Part shown: positions 49,188-60,416 of the stretch, piece after piece
How the letters are laid out: each line of letters opens with the position of its first letter
Position numbering within the stretch: position 1 is the first letter of the stretch
Assembly (NCBI GenBank): GCA_011799875.1
Contig: CM022301.1
Coordinates: forward strand, 321,860,929 to 321,924,928
Source: Thinopyrum elongatum
Lineage: Eukaryota > Streptophyta > Magnoliopsida > Poales > Poaceae
Length of the DNA stretch: 64,000 nt
Direction: 5' to 3'
Position numbers and translations under genes: made by a program
Notes under the pieces: model-generated
What the model was told of the DNA's origin: nothing
Seen by the model: only the letters and a program-made list of their open reading frames with translations
Databases searched by the model: none

Positions 49188-51965
49188 CGCTTGTTGGGAG
49201 GCAACCCAATTTTATTTTTATGTTTTTTGATTTTGGTTCTGTTTTTCAATAAATACACATTATTACCTCTGTAGTAATTGTGTTTTGGTGTTTTAATTAG
49301 TGTTTGAGCCAAGTAAGACCTTTGGGATGGTCTATGGTGACAGTTGATTTGATCTTGCTGAAAAACAGAAACTTTCACGCTCATTGCCAGAAATTCAATA
49401 AATCACAGAAACGTGATTTTGATCTGATTTTTTACACAGGATTTATACACAAATTTCCCAGGTTTTCCTAATTTTTCAGAATTTTTGGAGTTACAGAAGT
49501 ATACGAAATTTCCAGATTACTACAGACTGTTCTGTTTTTGACAGATTCTGTTTTCTATGTGTTGTTTGCTTATTTTGATGAATCTATGGGTAGTATCGTG
49601 GGGGTATGAACCATGGAGAAGTTGGAATACAGTATATATTACACCAATATAAATAAAGAATGAGTTCACAACAGTACCAAAAGTGGTGATTTATTTTATT
49701 ATACTAACGGATCTTATGAGTTTTTCTTTTGAGTTTTGTGTTGTGAAGTTTTCAAGTTTTGGGTAAAGATTTGATGGACAACGGAATAAGGAGTGGAAAG
49801 AGCCTAAGCTTGGGGATGCCCAATGCACCCCAAGGTAATATTCAAGGAAAACCAAGCATCTAATCTTGGGGATGTCCCGGATGGCATCCCCTCTTTTGTC
49901 TTCAATCCATCGGTAAATTTACTTGAGGCTATATTTTTATTCACCACATGATATGTGTTTTGCTTGGAGCATCTTGTATGATATGAGTATTTGCTTTTTA
50001 GTTTGCCACAATCATCCTTTCTGTACACACCTTTTGAGAGGGACACGCATTAATCGTGAATTTATTAGAATACTCTACGTGCTTCACTTATATCTTTTGA
50101 GCTAGGCAGTTTGCTCTAGTGCTTCACTTATATCTTTTTAGAGCACGGCGGTGGCTTTATTTTATAGAAATTGCTGAACTCTCATGCTTCACTTATATTA
50201 TTTTCAGAGTCTTTAAACATAATGGTAATTTTCTTAGGTTATGAATTTAGTCCTAATATGATGGGCATCCAAGAGGGATATAATAAAAACTTTCATATAA
50301 AGAGCGTTGAATAAGATGAGAAGTTTGATTCCTTGCATTTGTTTTGAGATATGAAGATGGTGATATTAGAGTCATGCTAGTGAGTAATTGTGGATTGGTA
50401 GAAATACTTGTGTTAAAGTTTGTGATTCCTGTAGCATGCATGTATGGTGAACCGTTATGTGATGAAGTCGGAGCATGATTTATTTTTTGATTGTCTTCCT
50501 TATGAGTGGCGGTCGGGGACGAGCGATGGTCTTGTCCTACCAATCTATCCCCCTAGGAGCATGCGTGTAGTACTTTGTTTCGATGGCTAATAATTTTTTG
50601 CAATAAGTATGTGAGTTCTTTATGACTAATGTTGAGTCCATGGATTATATGCACTCTCACCCTTCCACAATTGCTAGCCTCTCTAGTACAGCGCAACTTT
50701 CGCCGGTGCATTAAACCCACCATATATTTTCCTCAAAACAGCCACCATACCTACCTATTATGGCATTTCCATAGCCATTCTGGGATATACTGCCATGCAA
50801 CTTCCACCGTTCCGTTTATTATGACACGCACCATCATTGTCATATTGCTTTGCATGATCATGTAGTTGGCATAGTATTTGTAGCAAGGCCACCGTTCATA
50901 TTTTTTTATACATGTCACTCTTGATCATAGCACATCCCGGTACACCGTCGGAGGCAGTCATATAGAGTCATATCTTGTTCTAAGTATCGAGTTGTAATTT
51001 TTGAGTTGTAAGTAAATAAAAGTGTGATGATCATCATTATTAGAGCATTGTCCCATGTGAGGAAAGGATGATGGAAGCTATGATTCCCTCACAAGTTGGG
51101 ATGAGTCTCCAGACTATATAAAAATAAAAGAGGCCAAAGAAGCCCAAATAAAAAAAGAGAAAAAATGAGAGAAAAGATAGAAGGGACAATGTTACTATCC
51201 TTTTTCCACACTTGTGCTTCAAAGTAGCACCATGATCTTCATGATAGAGAGTCTCCTATTTTGTCACTTTCATATACTAGTGGGAAATTTTCATTATAGA
51301 ACTTGGCTTGTATATTCCAATGATGGGCTTCCTCAAAATTTCCCTAGGTCTTCGTGAGCAAGCAAGTTGGATGCACACCCACTTAGTATCTTTTTGAGCT
51401 TTCATACACTTATAGCTCTAGTGCATCCGTTGCATGGCAATCCCGACTCACTTGCATTGATATCGATTAATGGGCATCTCCATAGCCCATTAATTTGCCC
51501 AGTTGATGTGAGACTTTCTCCATCTTTTTGTCTTCTCCACAACCACCATATTCTATTCCACCCATAGTGCTATATCCATGGCTCACACTCATGTATTGCG
51601 TGAAAGTTGAAAAAGTTTGAGAACACCAAAAGTATGAAACAATTGCTTGGCTTGTCATCGGGGTTGTGCATGATGAAATATTTTGTGTGATGAAGATGGA
51701 GCATAGCCAGACTATATGATTTTGTAGGGATAACTTTCTTTGGCCATGTTATTTTGAGAAGACATGATTGCTTTATTAGTATGCTTGAAGTATTATTGTT
51801 TTTATGTCAATACTAAACTTTTGTTTTGAATCTTATGGATCTCAATATTCATGCCACAATAAAGAAGATTACATTGATAAATATGTTAGGTAGCATTCCA
51901 CATCGAAATTCTGTTTTTATCATTTACCTACTCGAGGACGAGAAGGAATTAAGCTTGGGGAAGCT
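49188..51965 (+). other. Noncoding 3' half of element C
   Basis: About 2.8 kb without a convincing gene. It shares several blocks in order with the noncoding half of the 2487-9892 element (reverse orientation in the window): three GCTTCACTTATAT motifs (50078-50200), the TCCTTATGAGTGGCGGTCGG block (about 50498-50517), the ATCCCAACTTG-like segment and a purine-rich stretch (51118-51185). It ends with CTACTCGAGGACGAG before the purine tract. Confidence 0.65.
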
Positions 51966-53592
51966 TGATACGTCTCCAACGTATCTATAATTTTTTATTA
52001 TTCCATGCTATTATATTATCTGTTTTGGATGTTTTATATGCATTAATATGCTATTTTATATTATTTTTTGGACTAACCTATTAACCTAGAGCCCAGTGCC
52101 AGTGCTAGTTTCTATTTTTTCCTTGTTTTTGAGTTTTATAGAAAAGTAATATCAAACGGAGTCCAAATGGAATAAAACTTTACGATGAATTTTCTTGGAC
52201 CAGAAGACATCCACGGAGCTTGGAGAGGGGGTCAGACGATGGCCGAGGAGGCCACAAGCCTGCCAGGCGCGCCCCTGGGGGGGCGCCCTAAGGGCTTAAG
52301 GGCCCCTCAGGGGTCTCCTAACCCTAATTCTTGCTCTATAAATTCCCAAAAGGGGTCTCCTAACCCTAATTCTTGCTCTATAAATTCCCAAATATTCCCA
52401 AACCACCAGAAGCATCCACCAAAATACTTTTCCGCCGCCGCAAGCCTCTGTTCCCGTGAGATCCCATCTTGGGGCCTTTTTCGGCACCCTGCCGGAGCGG
52501 GATTCGATCACGGAGGGCCTCTACATCAACTTTGCTGCCCTACCAATGATGCGTGACTAGTTTACCACAGACCTACAGGTCCATAGCTAGTAGCTAGATG
52601 GCTTCTTCTCTCTCTTTGATCTTCAATACAATGTTCTCCTCGATGTTCTTGGAGATCTATTCGATGTAATACTTTTTTGCGGTGTGTTTGTTGAGATCCG
52701 ATGAATTGTGGATTTATGATCAGACTATCTATGAATATTATTTGAGTCTTCTCTGAACTCTTTTATGCATGATTAAGGTATCTTTGTATTTTTCTTCGAA
52801 CTATCGGTTTGGTTTGGCCAACTAGATTGGTTTTTCTTGCAATGGGAGAGGTGCTTAGTTTTGGGTTCAATCTTGCGGTGTCCTCACCCAGTGACAGAAG
52901 GGGTAGCGAGGCACGTATTGTATTGTTGCCATCGAGGATAAAAATATGGGGTTTTCATCACATTTCTTGAGTTTATCCCTCTACATCATGTCATCTTACT
53001 TAAAGCGTTGCTCTGTTCTTATGAACTTAATACTCTAGATGCGAGCAGGAGTCGGTCGATGTGTGGAGTAATAGTAGTAGATGCAGAATCGTTTCGGTCT
53101 ACTTGTCACGGACGTGATGCCTCTATTCATGATCATTGCCTTAGATATCGTCATAACTTTGCGCTTTTCTATCAATTGCTCAACAGTAATTTGTTCACCC
53201 ATCGTATGTTATCTTCAAGAGAGAAGCCTCTAGTGAAACCTATGACCCCCGGGTCTATTTTCCATCATATATTTTTAGATCTGTAAACCAAAAAACCCAA
53301 AAAAACTTTGCTGCAATTTATTTATTTTTACTTTGTTTTACGTTTTAGTAATCTTTTATACCTATCTCTATTAGATCTCACTCTTGTTCGAGACCGTCAA
53401 GGGATTGACAACCCCTTTTTCGCGTTGAGTGTAAGTGTTTGTTAGTTTGTGCAGGTGCATAGATTGGAGACTTCTTGTGCCTCCTACTGGATTGATACCT
53501 TGGTTCTTAACTGAGGGAAATAATTATCTCTACTTTGCTGCATCACCCTTTCCTCTTTAAGGGAAAAATCAACGCAAGCTCAAGAAGTAGCA
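51966..53592 (+). repeat. 3' LTR of element C, with duplicated TATA segment
   Basis: A 1,627-bp LTR. A 42-bp direct tandem duplication (units starting 52309 and 52351) repeats the segment with CTATAAAT, giving two TATA-like sites (52337-52344 and 52379-52386). The 5' LTR has one copy. Confidence 0.85.
52309..52392 (+). promoter_or_regulatory. Tandemly duplicated TATA segment in the 3' LTR of element C
   Basis: Two 42-base units read AGGGGTCTCC...CTATAAATTCCCAA in direct tandem. Each carries one TATA-like box. The duplication is absent from the 5' LTR, so it arose after insertion or during the last reverse transcription. Confidence 0.75.
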
Positions 53593-53649
53593 TATGACTG
53601 CTATCACTACTGCAGGATGCTGCTAACGCGACACTACGATCAGAGACCC

Positions 53650-54180
53650 TTTGACGAAACTGTGTGCGATGCATTAATCGCAAACAGGGATGAAAAAAAC
53701 CGTCAAAAAGGATGCAAAACATTTGCGATGGCGGAGACATCAAACACGGTTCAAATTTTAGTTACATGTGCGATGCTGGTCATACGGTTGATCCATATGA
53801 ACTGTTTGCAATTAGACAGAACAACAGAAATGGGCAGCCGTATCAATGTGTGTGCGATATACGACATACAGTTCGCTTCGATGAACTGTTTGCTATTAGG
53901 GAATGCAACAGAAACGGTCAGCCAGATCAAGGTGTGTGTGATATACGGCATACGGTTCACTCGGATGAACTGTTTTCGATTAGGGAAGAGAACAGAAACG
54001 GTTCAACTTAACAAGATGTGTGTGATATGCGGCATACAGCTCACATAGATGAACTGTTTGCGATGAGCCAAAAGAACACAAACGATTCGTGTAAACAAGA
54101 TGTGTGTGATACGTAGCAAACAGCCCACTCGGATGAACTGTTTGCGATGAGAAATTATAACACAGACGGTTACTATAGTT
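53650..54180 (+). repeat. Left subterminal repeats of the CACTA element
   Basis: About six diverged units of roughly 75 bases carry TGTG(C/T)GATA, (C/A)GGCATAC(G/A)G(T/C)TCAC and GATGAACTGTTTGCGAT. Clustered subterminal motifs in both orientations are the usual transposase-binding region of plant CACTA elements. The overlapping frames at 53617-54048 are not called as genes. Confidence 0.75.
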
Positions 54181-54450
54181 AGTTCATGTGCGATTCCATT
54201 TGTACAAAAAACTTTGAAAAATGCAAACTAGTTGCTTGCGGTGGCTAGGAGTATCGCACATGATGCATCTGCGAGTACTCGTGTGCGATGATTAGTAAGT
54301 TACACATATGTCAGAAACGGGCTTTGTAGGCCCAGAACCATCAATAAATTTTGACCTTGTTTCTCGTCACATTGCAGATTACAACACAATAAGTAATTGC
54401 AAATCTGTTCACACCGATCAAACTAATATGTGTTCACACTTAGCACCGGG

Positions 54451-54458
54451 CTATAAAA
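54451..54458 (+). promoter_or_regulatory. TATA box of the coiled-coil ORF
   Basis: CTATAAAA lies 80-87 bases upstream of the ATG at 54538, leaving a leader of about 50-55 bases rich in CT. Spacing fits a plant core promoter. Confidence 0.55.
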
Positions 54459-54537
54459 ACTACCCACTCAAAAATTACTTCACAGTTCCTCTCCTCATCA
54501 CCCACAAAACTGGTCTTTCCTGTCAAGTCGTTCCGCC

Positions 54538-55125
54538 ATGACCGGTAGGAGGAGTATCGGATGGACATATAACCAGGCAGCAAAGACCAAGGCCGCGGAA
54601 GCACTAGAGAGGTCCCGCCGCGAAGCGGCAGCCGCAGCAGAGATGTCCCGGCGCGCCGCGGAGCCCTCGAACGAGCTCTCACGGGCACGCGAGGGCTCTC
54701 ACAAGCGCACTCGCCGCGTCGGCGATCGCGACGAGCTGGCATTGCTAAAGTCCTTGGCCGGCGATGATGACATTCTCAGTGGCCTCATTAAGCAGCAGGA
54801 GCTGGTCGACGGCTTGATGAAGCTGCTCGAGATCAGCGATGCCTCGGTTGAGAAGGCGACCGGCCTCGTCGAGCAACTCATGGGTGACAATGCGAAGCTC
54901 CTCAAGGCGCTCGCCGAGAAGGAGGAGGAGGCCGCTGGCTGGAAGATGCTGCATGAGCAGAGTAGTGCCTCGGGGATGACGCTGACAGTGGTCGTCGAGG
55001 AACTGATGGGTGACTTGAGGAAGCTCCGGATCAAGCACGAGCAGGAGGTGGAAGAATCCGTGGCTGCTTTCAAGCAAAGTCGGGAGGAATTGAAGAAGGA
55101 GCTGGAGGATGTCGTCACCCGATGA
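54538..55125 (+). CDS. Coiled-coil protein encoded inside the CACTA element
   Basis: An uninterrupted 195-codon, single-exon ORF with a good start context (CCGCCATGA) and its own TATA box. Its high GC content contrasts sharply with the flanking AT-rich repeats. The N terminus is short and basic, then Ala/Glu/Arg-rich helix (residues 17-50). A basic cluster SHKRTRR (about 54-60) could be a nuclear localisation signal. From residue 75 on, heptad-like Leu/Ile/Val spacing suggests a long coiled coil. Two related blocks, EQLMGDNAKLLK and EELMGDLRKLR, indicate an internal repeat. No enzyme or DNA-binding motif and no homology to transposase is apparent to me. It may be a captured host gene or a CACTA accessory protein. 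The lack of stops, unlike nearly every retroelement frame here, suggests recent capture or selection. Confidence 0.65.
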   Translation: MTGRRSIGWTYNQAAKTKAAEALERSRREAAAAAEMSRRAAEPSNELSRAREGSHKRTRRVGDRDELALLKSLAGDDDILSGLIKQQELVDGLMKLLEISDASVEKATGLVEQLMGDNAKLLKALAEKEEEAAGWKMLHEQSSASGMTLTVVVEELMGDLRKLRIKHEQEVEESVAAFKQSREELKKELEDVVTR

Positions 55126-55911
55126 TCCATCGACGAGTAGAGACAGTAGCGACCCAGATCGTTGTCTGCGATTTCCTTCTTCTCTTGCCCCCGTGTCTTC
55201 TGGGCTTTACCGCATGTGGCATTTTAAATTATCCGGAATATGTAAGACAGTTATTATCCGCGCCATTGTAAATTTGTGATCGTATTATCCGTTGCCATTT
55301 TATTTGTCGTCGTATTATCCGTTGCCCTATGTGGCATTTTAAATTAGGCAGGAATACGAGTTGAAAACACGAACAAAGCAAATGCTAACGTTGAGCGGGG
55401 CCATGGGATCACAAGCAAACACCCTCCGTCCAAGTGCTTTAATTAACCACGTCTTAAACAGCGGCTCGGCTGCCATTAATGGAGAAGTTGTGAGCGAGGC
55501 GGGCGGCTGGTGGATGGAGGTCAAAGAGCTCGCTTCCCGGTGAGCATGGGCGGCCTTGCTGCTCGCACCTGTCCCGTCGAGCCTGCGAGGTGGACAGGAT
55601 GCACGCGTCCCGTCGAGCCTGTGCGGCGGACTGCTCGCACGTGTCCCGGCGAGCCTGCACGGCGGACTTCTCGCACTCGTCCTGTCTAATCAAACAGTTG
55701 CACGCACGCCACCGAGTATGGTTAAATTTTGGCACAAAATACAAAGATGACCAATGAATGAGGACGGAGGTAGTACTATCCCATAAGAAAAGAGGGACGC
55801 GTGGCCGCACTTAAATGGTTACGGGAACACACGGTTCATATAATACAACCTTTTGCGATATTAACGTGTCAGCTATTTGTTTCAAAAGGACTTCGTTGGC
55901 TATTAATGTGT
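55126..55911. other. Spacer downstream of the coiled-coil ORF, with short direct repeats
   Basis: Includes the probable 3' untranslated region. Short direct repeats occur near 55262-55335 (CGTATTATCCGTTGCC twice). A cluster of CCTGYRHGGYGGAC-like units lies near 55580-55670, with about 43-base spacing (CGTCCCGTCGAGCCTG, TGTCCCGGCGAGCCTG). No gene is supported. Confidence 0.5.
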
Positions 55912-58045
55912 GCGCCTTGTCTCAAACTGGACGATTTTTTTTACCACGGCATATATGTGCCATGTCATGAAACCATGCCAAGTTTCATGTTTTTTGGGTG
56001 AATTTTTGATTTACTGGGATTTAAAAACCAAGATTCTCAATGTTTCAGGATGACGAGAAGTTTGTAATTCATTCCCATTCCTTCAATGAGACCTAAACAT
56101 GCACCCAATGACACATGTACGATTTCCCACCCATTTTGCTTCACTGGAGCATGTGCTTGTAGTTCAAATTTGAATTATGGACTACATTAAATGCCTAGAA
56201 AACTTAATTAATATATAAATGGCCAAACGAACCCTGAACAATTTCAAATTTCAGCATGACACTCCTGTTATTCTATGTTGCCTATAGAAAACAAAGTTCA
56301 AGGCGAGAAGAGGCAGCGATTATCATTTCGCCCACAAGAGGGGCATGTTTCCCTACCGGAACCACGAGGGTTGCGAGAAGCTTCAGTTTGTAAGAGGCTT
56401 GTAATATAGCTTGGCCCAAATTGGACAATTATTTTACCACGACATATATGTGCCATGTAGTGACACCATGCCAAGTTTCATGATTTCCTGGTGAGTTTTG
56501 GATTTACAGAGATTTAAAAACCGAGATTCGCAATGTTTGTGGCCAAGCCAGGACGCTGAGACGGTTGAATTCATTCCCATTCCTTCCATGGGACCTAAAC
56601 ATGCACCCCAAGGACACATGTACGTTTTTTCTATCCATTTTGGTGCACTGGAGCATGTATTTGTAGTTCGGATTTGAATTATGGACATTAAATGCCTAGA
56701 AAACTCAATTAATGAATAAAAAAGGTCAAATGAACCCTGAATAATTTCTAAGTTCAGCACGAATTTTCCGTTGTTCCGTGTTGCGTGTAGAAGAAAATAC
56801 AAGGCTAGAAGAGGGAGCAATTATCGTTTCGCCCACAAGGGGACACATTTCCCTATCAAAACCACGAGGGTTCTTGCGACAGGCTCCGGTTTGTAAGAGG
56901 TTTGTAATAAAGCTTGGCCCAAATTGGACAATGTTTTTACCATGACATATATGTGCCATGACGTGACACCATGCCACCTTTGATGACTTTCTGGTGAGTT
57001 TTGGATTTATGGAGATTTAAAAATCGAGATTCCAAATGTTTGAGGACGAGCTAGGACGCCGGTACGGTTGTAATTCATTCCCATTCCTGGCATGGGACCT
57101 AAACATGCACCCAAGGACATATGTATAATTTTTCTAGCCATTTTGGTGAACTGGAGCATGTATTTGTAGTTCAGATTTGAATTATGGACATTAAATGCCT
57201 AGGAAACTCAATTAGTGTATAAAAAGGCCAAATGAACCCTGAATAAGTTTAAATTTCAGCACGGATATCCTGTCGTTCCATGTTGCCTGTAGAAGAAAAT
57301 AGAAGGCGAAAAGAGGCAGTGACTATCATTTCGCCCACAAGGGGAACACGTTTCCCTATCGGAACCACAAGGCTTCTTTGAGAGAAGCTCCGGTTTGTAA
57401 GAGGTTTGTAATAAAGCTTGGCCCAAATTGGACAATGTTTTTACCACGGCATATATGTGCCATGACGTGACACCATGCCAACTTTCATGACTTTCTGGTG
57501 AGTTTTGGATTTATGAGGATTTAAAAACCGAGATTCCAAATGTTTGAGGACGAGCCAGGACGTCGGTACGGTTGTAATTCATTCACATTCCTGGCATGGG
57601 ACCTAAACATGCACCCAAGGACACATGTATAATTTTTCTAGCCATTTTGGTGAACTGGAGCATGTATTTGTAGTTCAGATTTGAATTATGGACATCAAAT
57701 GCCTAGGAAACTCAATTAGTGTATAAAAAGGCCAAACAAACCCTGAATAAGTTTAAATTTCAGCACGGATATCCTGTCGTTCCATGTTGCCCGTAGAAGA
57801 AAATACAAGGCAAAAAGAGGCAGTGATTATCATTTCGCCCACAAGGGGGACACGTTTCCTTATCGGAACCACGAGGCTTCTTTGAGAGAAGCTCCGGTTT
57901 GTAAGAGGCTTGTAATAAAACTTGCGCCAAAATGGACAAAAAAATTCCCGACATATATGTGCCATGTCGTGACACCATGCCAAGTTTCACGATTTTCGGG
58001 TGAGTTTTGGATTTACGAGGATTTAAAAACCGAGATTCTTCTCAT
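55912..58045 (+). repeat. Tandem array of a ~500-bp unit (about 4.2 copies)
   Basis: Anchoring on CATATATGTGCCATG gives unit starts near 55941, 56434, 56937, 57441 and 57945, periods of 493, 503, 504 and 504 bases. Each unit includes the blocks CCTAAACATGCACCC, GAATTATGGACAT and TTCGCCCACAAG. The last two full units are the most alike, so the array grew most recently on the right. Antisense frames of 60-128 codons recur in each unit (for example on the minus strand at 57256-57447 and 57760-57990), but they differ in length and frame and are not called. Confidence 0.85.
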
Positions 58046-60100
58046 GAAATGTTTTCAAATAGCACACGGTTCACTCACGAAAGACGTGTGCCTACCAAAC
58101 CGTGGCCGATGCCCCCCTCCCCCCTACTGCGCGCGTGATCTGAGTCGTGCGTTCTGATTGGCCAGAACCCAAACCCCACGGATCGTACGTCTGCACCGTT
58201 GGATGCTCCCAGATCGAACGGCAATCCTCATCCCTTTCGACAGGACATGCAGTATATGGGTAAGCACTGTGCGCATACGTCGTGCTAGCTCACGCTTCCT
58301 TCTCTACTAAGTTTTCTATATTAATGTTGTTATATATCCAAACAGGCTACCGTTTCCCGCCACTCCTCTCATCGGTTTCCCGCCTCTTCTCCTATCATTT
58401 TCCCGCTACCAGTGTCAGTGCTCATTGAAGGCTAGGCGGCGACACACCGGCCATGTAAATATCGCACACAAGGATGGGTGATCGGTGGGAAGTTGCATAT
58501 CTCAAGCTTCATTTAAATGCTATGACACGGTCATTATAGAGATAAATATCTCTATAGTGACCTGTCATGGCGATTATATAAACCTTGGGATCCTTGTTTT
58601 GCTAATTTGTAGACTATGTTTTTATTGGTTATTTTTTGCTCTAAAAAATTAAAGAATGATTGACTCTATAGTGACCTGTCATGGCGATTATATAAACCTT
58701 TTTCAGGTCGCATGCAGGGTATAGGGGGCCGGGTGTTCTGATCGATCATGTCTCCCTTGTGCGGTTTATAGACGCCGCACATATCTGTGGGCTCCCCGAG
58801 GTATATATATTATCCTTGACCGATAACGAGGGGGGCCCACACAATCTATCCCTTTGACCCAACAACGAGAAGGGTTTGACCATGATGGTTCCCTATTGCT
58901 ATGTGTGCCATGTTAGACCAAATAAAGTTTGAGCGCATGCGTTGGACAACACCCCCCCCCCCCCCCGCCGCCTCGAAGTTGGGAAACCAACATCGTACGT
59001 ATTGAGGTCGGGTACGGTGTTCGGTTTGTAATATAGTTGGTGGCTCATCGAAGTTGTGCATTCGGGATTTAAACACATCACACACCACCGTACCCATACA
59101 TATTTTCGGGCCGCATGCAGTGTATACGGGGTCTTCTGATCGACCACGTCTCCCTTGTGCGGTTTTTTGTGACGACACGCATATCTGTGGGTTCCCCGAG
59201 TGTATATATATCATCCCTTTGACCGATAACGAGGGGTATGTGTTGGCCATGAATGGTTTCCTCCTAGTTCATGTTAGGGCCGGTCACCGTCACATGTCGT
59301 TCAACCAAAGCTCGAGCTCATGTGTTGTCAGGATTCCCTCCCACATGCTCGGATTGCTGGGTTTGACCTACACCTTACCATGCGTATCTCGTCCTTAACT
59401 ACCTGGCCTTCATGGTTGTTGTCTGTATCGAGAGGTAGGCACCACATCTAAATTGTACATTATTCTATATTGAAAACACACATCACCCCTTCCAACGTAC
59501 ATCATTTTGGGCCACATGCAAGAGGTGCTGGTTTTGTGGTCCCTCTCGTGCTATTTTTTATGATGGTTCAATCTATTGGCCCAAGCGGTTTATCGACAAC
59601 ATCAGTTGTCGTTTGACCAAACGATAGATTCACTGGTCCGTCTTATGGAAGGTCATGGCGACATGCATGTATGACCAAAGTATCATTACATGCATCCGCC
59701 CCGCTGACACGAAGTGGGAGGTGGGTCAAGCACCCTAGCTAGCTACGACATTATGTCATTATAGATATATCCAAGGGTGCTTTCGGGTTTGCGAGGTAGG
59801 TGCCACCAAAGTTGTGCATTGTGTATTTAAAGTTTTAAACATCACACCCTATATTCCTACATATATTTGGCCACTTCCAGGTGGTTCTTGACTTCTGGCC
59901 CCTCTCATCGATCTTCGACGACGCGCCCAACCATGGGCCCGCGCGGTCAAAGTTATGCATTCGAATTTTGAACATCACAGACCACCCTTTTCACTCATAT
60001 ATATTTGGGCCACATGCTGGTGTGGCTGTCTTCTGGCCCTCTCTAACGTTTTTTTTTGCTGCAAAGACTCTGATGGCGCTCAACGGACACGGGTATAATG
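58046..60100. repeat. Degenerate ~400-bp repeats and direct repeats in the CACTA interior
   Basis: A 36-base direct repeat (starting TCTATAGTGACCTGTC) occurs at 58551-58586 and 58665-58700. A longer diverged unit with GGCCGCATGCAG, GATCGA(T/C)CA and CCCCGAG recurs at about 58706, 59109 and 59509 (spacing about 400), with shorter echoes near 59869 and 60007. A run of about 16 C lies near 58953-58968. No gene is supported. Confidence 0.6.
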
Positions 60101-60101
60101 T

Positions 60102-60300
60102 CTTAACCGTGTGCGATGCAAGTGCGCTGTGAATCACCACAACTGCGCAAGCGCGAGCAAAGGTGGAGGTACTGGCTCAACCGTGTGCAATGCAAGTGCG
60201 CTGTAAAATCACCATGATTGCACAAGCGCGAGCAAAGGGTGGAGGTGCAGGCTTAACCGTGTGCGATGCAAGTGCGCTGTAAAATCACCACCTGCGCATG
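60102..60300 (+). repeat. ~76-bp tandem repeats containing the CACTA subterminal motif
   Basis: Three units start AACCGTGTGC(G/A)ATGCAAG at about 60105, 60179 and 60256, each with GTGCGCTGT and AATCACCA. The TGTGCGAT core is the motif of the subterminal arrays, but here it lies in the element interior. Confidence 0.75.
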
Positions 60301-60416
60301 CTAAAGGCGGGTAGTTTATTTAGATTGAATTCCACGTCAGCGTCTGAAAATTAGGACGAACCGTGTGCGATAGACCAGCTAGCTAGAAATCTAAAAACAA
60401 ACTACCCGCCTTGAGC
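60300..60416. repeat. Inverted repeat upstream of the B3-like gene
   Basis: Arms GCTAAAGGCGGGTAGTTT (60299-60316) and the reverse complement of AAACTACCCGCCTTGAGC-like sequence (60398-60416) pair over about 27-30 bases with few mismatches, around a loop of about 60 bases. It could be a small MITE or a hairpin. No TSD was identified. Confidence 0.6.

Larger units (their letters stand above)
46483..53592 (+). mobile_element. Complete Sabrina-type gypsy element C, non-autonomous
   Basis: Two LTRs (46483-48063, 51966-53592) are flanked by a perfect TSD, TATGA (46478-46482, 53593-53597), which splits the RT gene of element D. The 3' LTR opens TGATACGTCTCCAACG and ends GTAGCA; the 5' LTR has a mutated start, TGCTACATCTCC. 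A tRNA-Asp-type primer site (48075-48092) and a purine-rich tract (GCTTGGGGAAGCT, about 51953-51965) adjoin the LTRs. The 3.9-kb internal region has one gag-position ORF and a long noncoding 3' half, with no pol. The family name is tentative. Confidence 0.88.

Noticed and set aside
53617..54048. 143- and 99-codon plus-strand ORFs at the CACTA left end
   Set aside because: Translations of subterminal tandem repeats, in several frames, with no start context.
54699..55130. Minus-strand ORFs of 110 and 143 codons overlapping the coiled-coil gene
   Set aside because: Ser-rich antisense frames of a GC-rich coding sequence. The plus frame has the promoter, start context and coherent heptads.
57256..57990. 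Recurrent minus-strand ORFs in the 500-bp array
   Set aside because: They recur only because the unit is tandemly repeated. Lengths and frames change from unit to unit.
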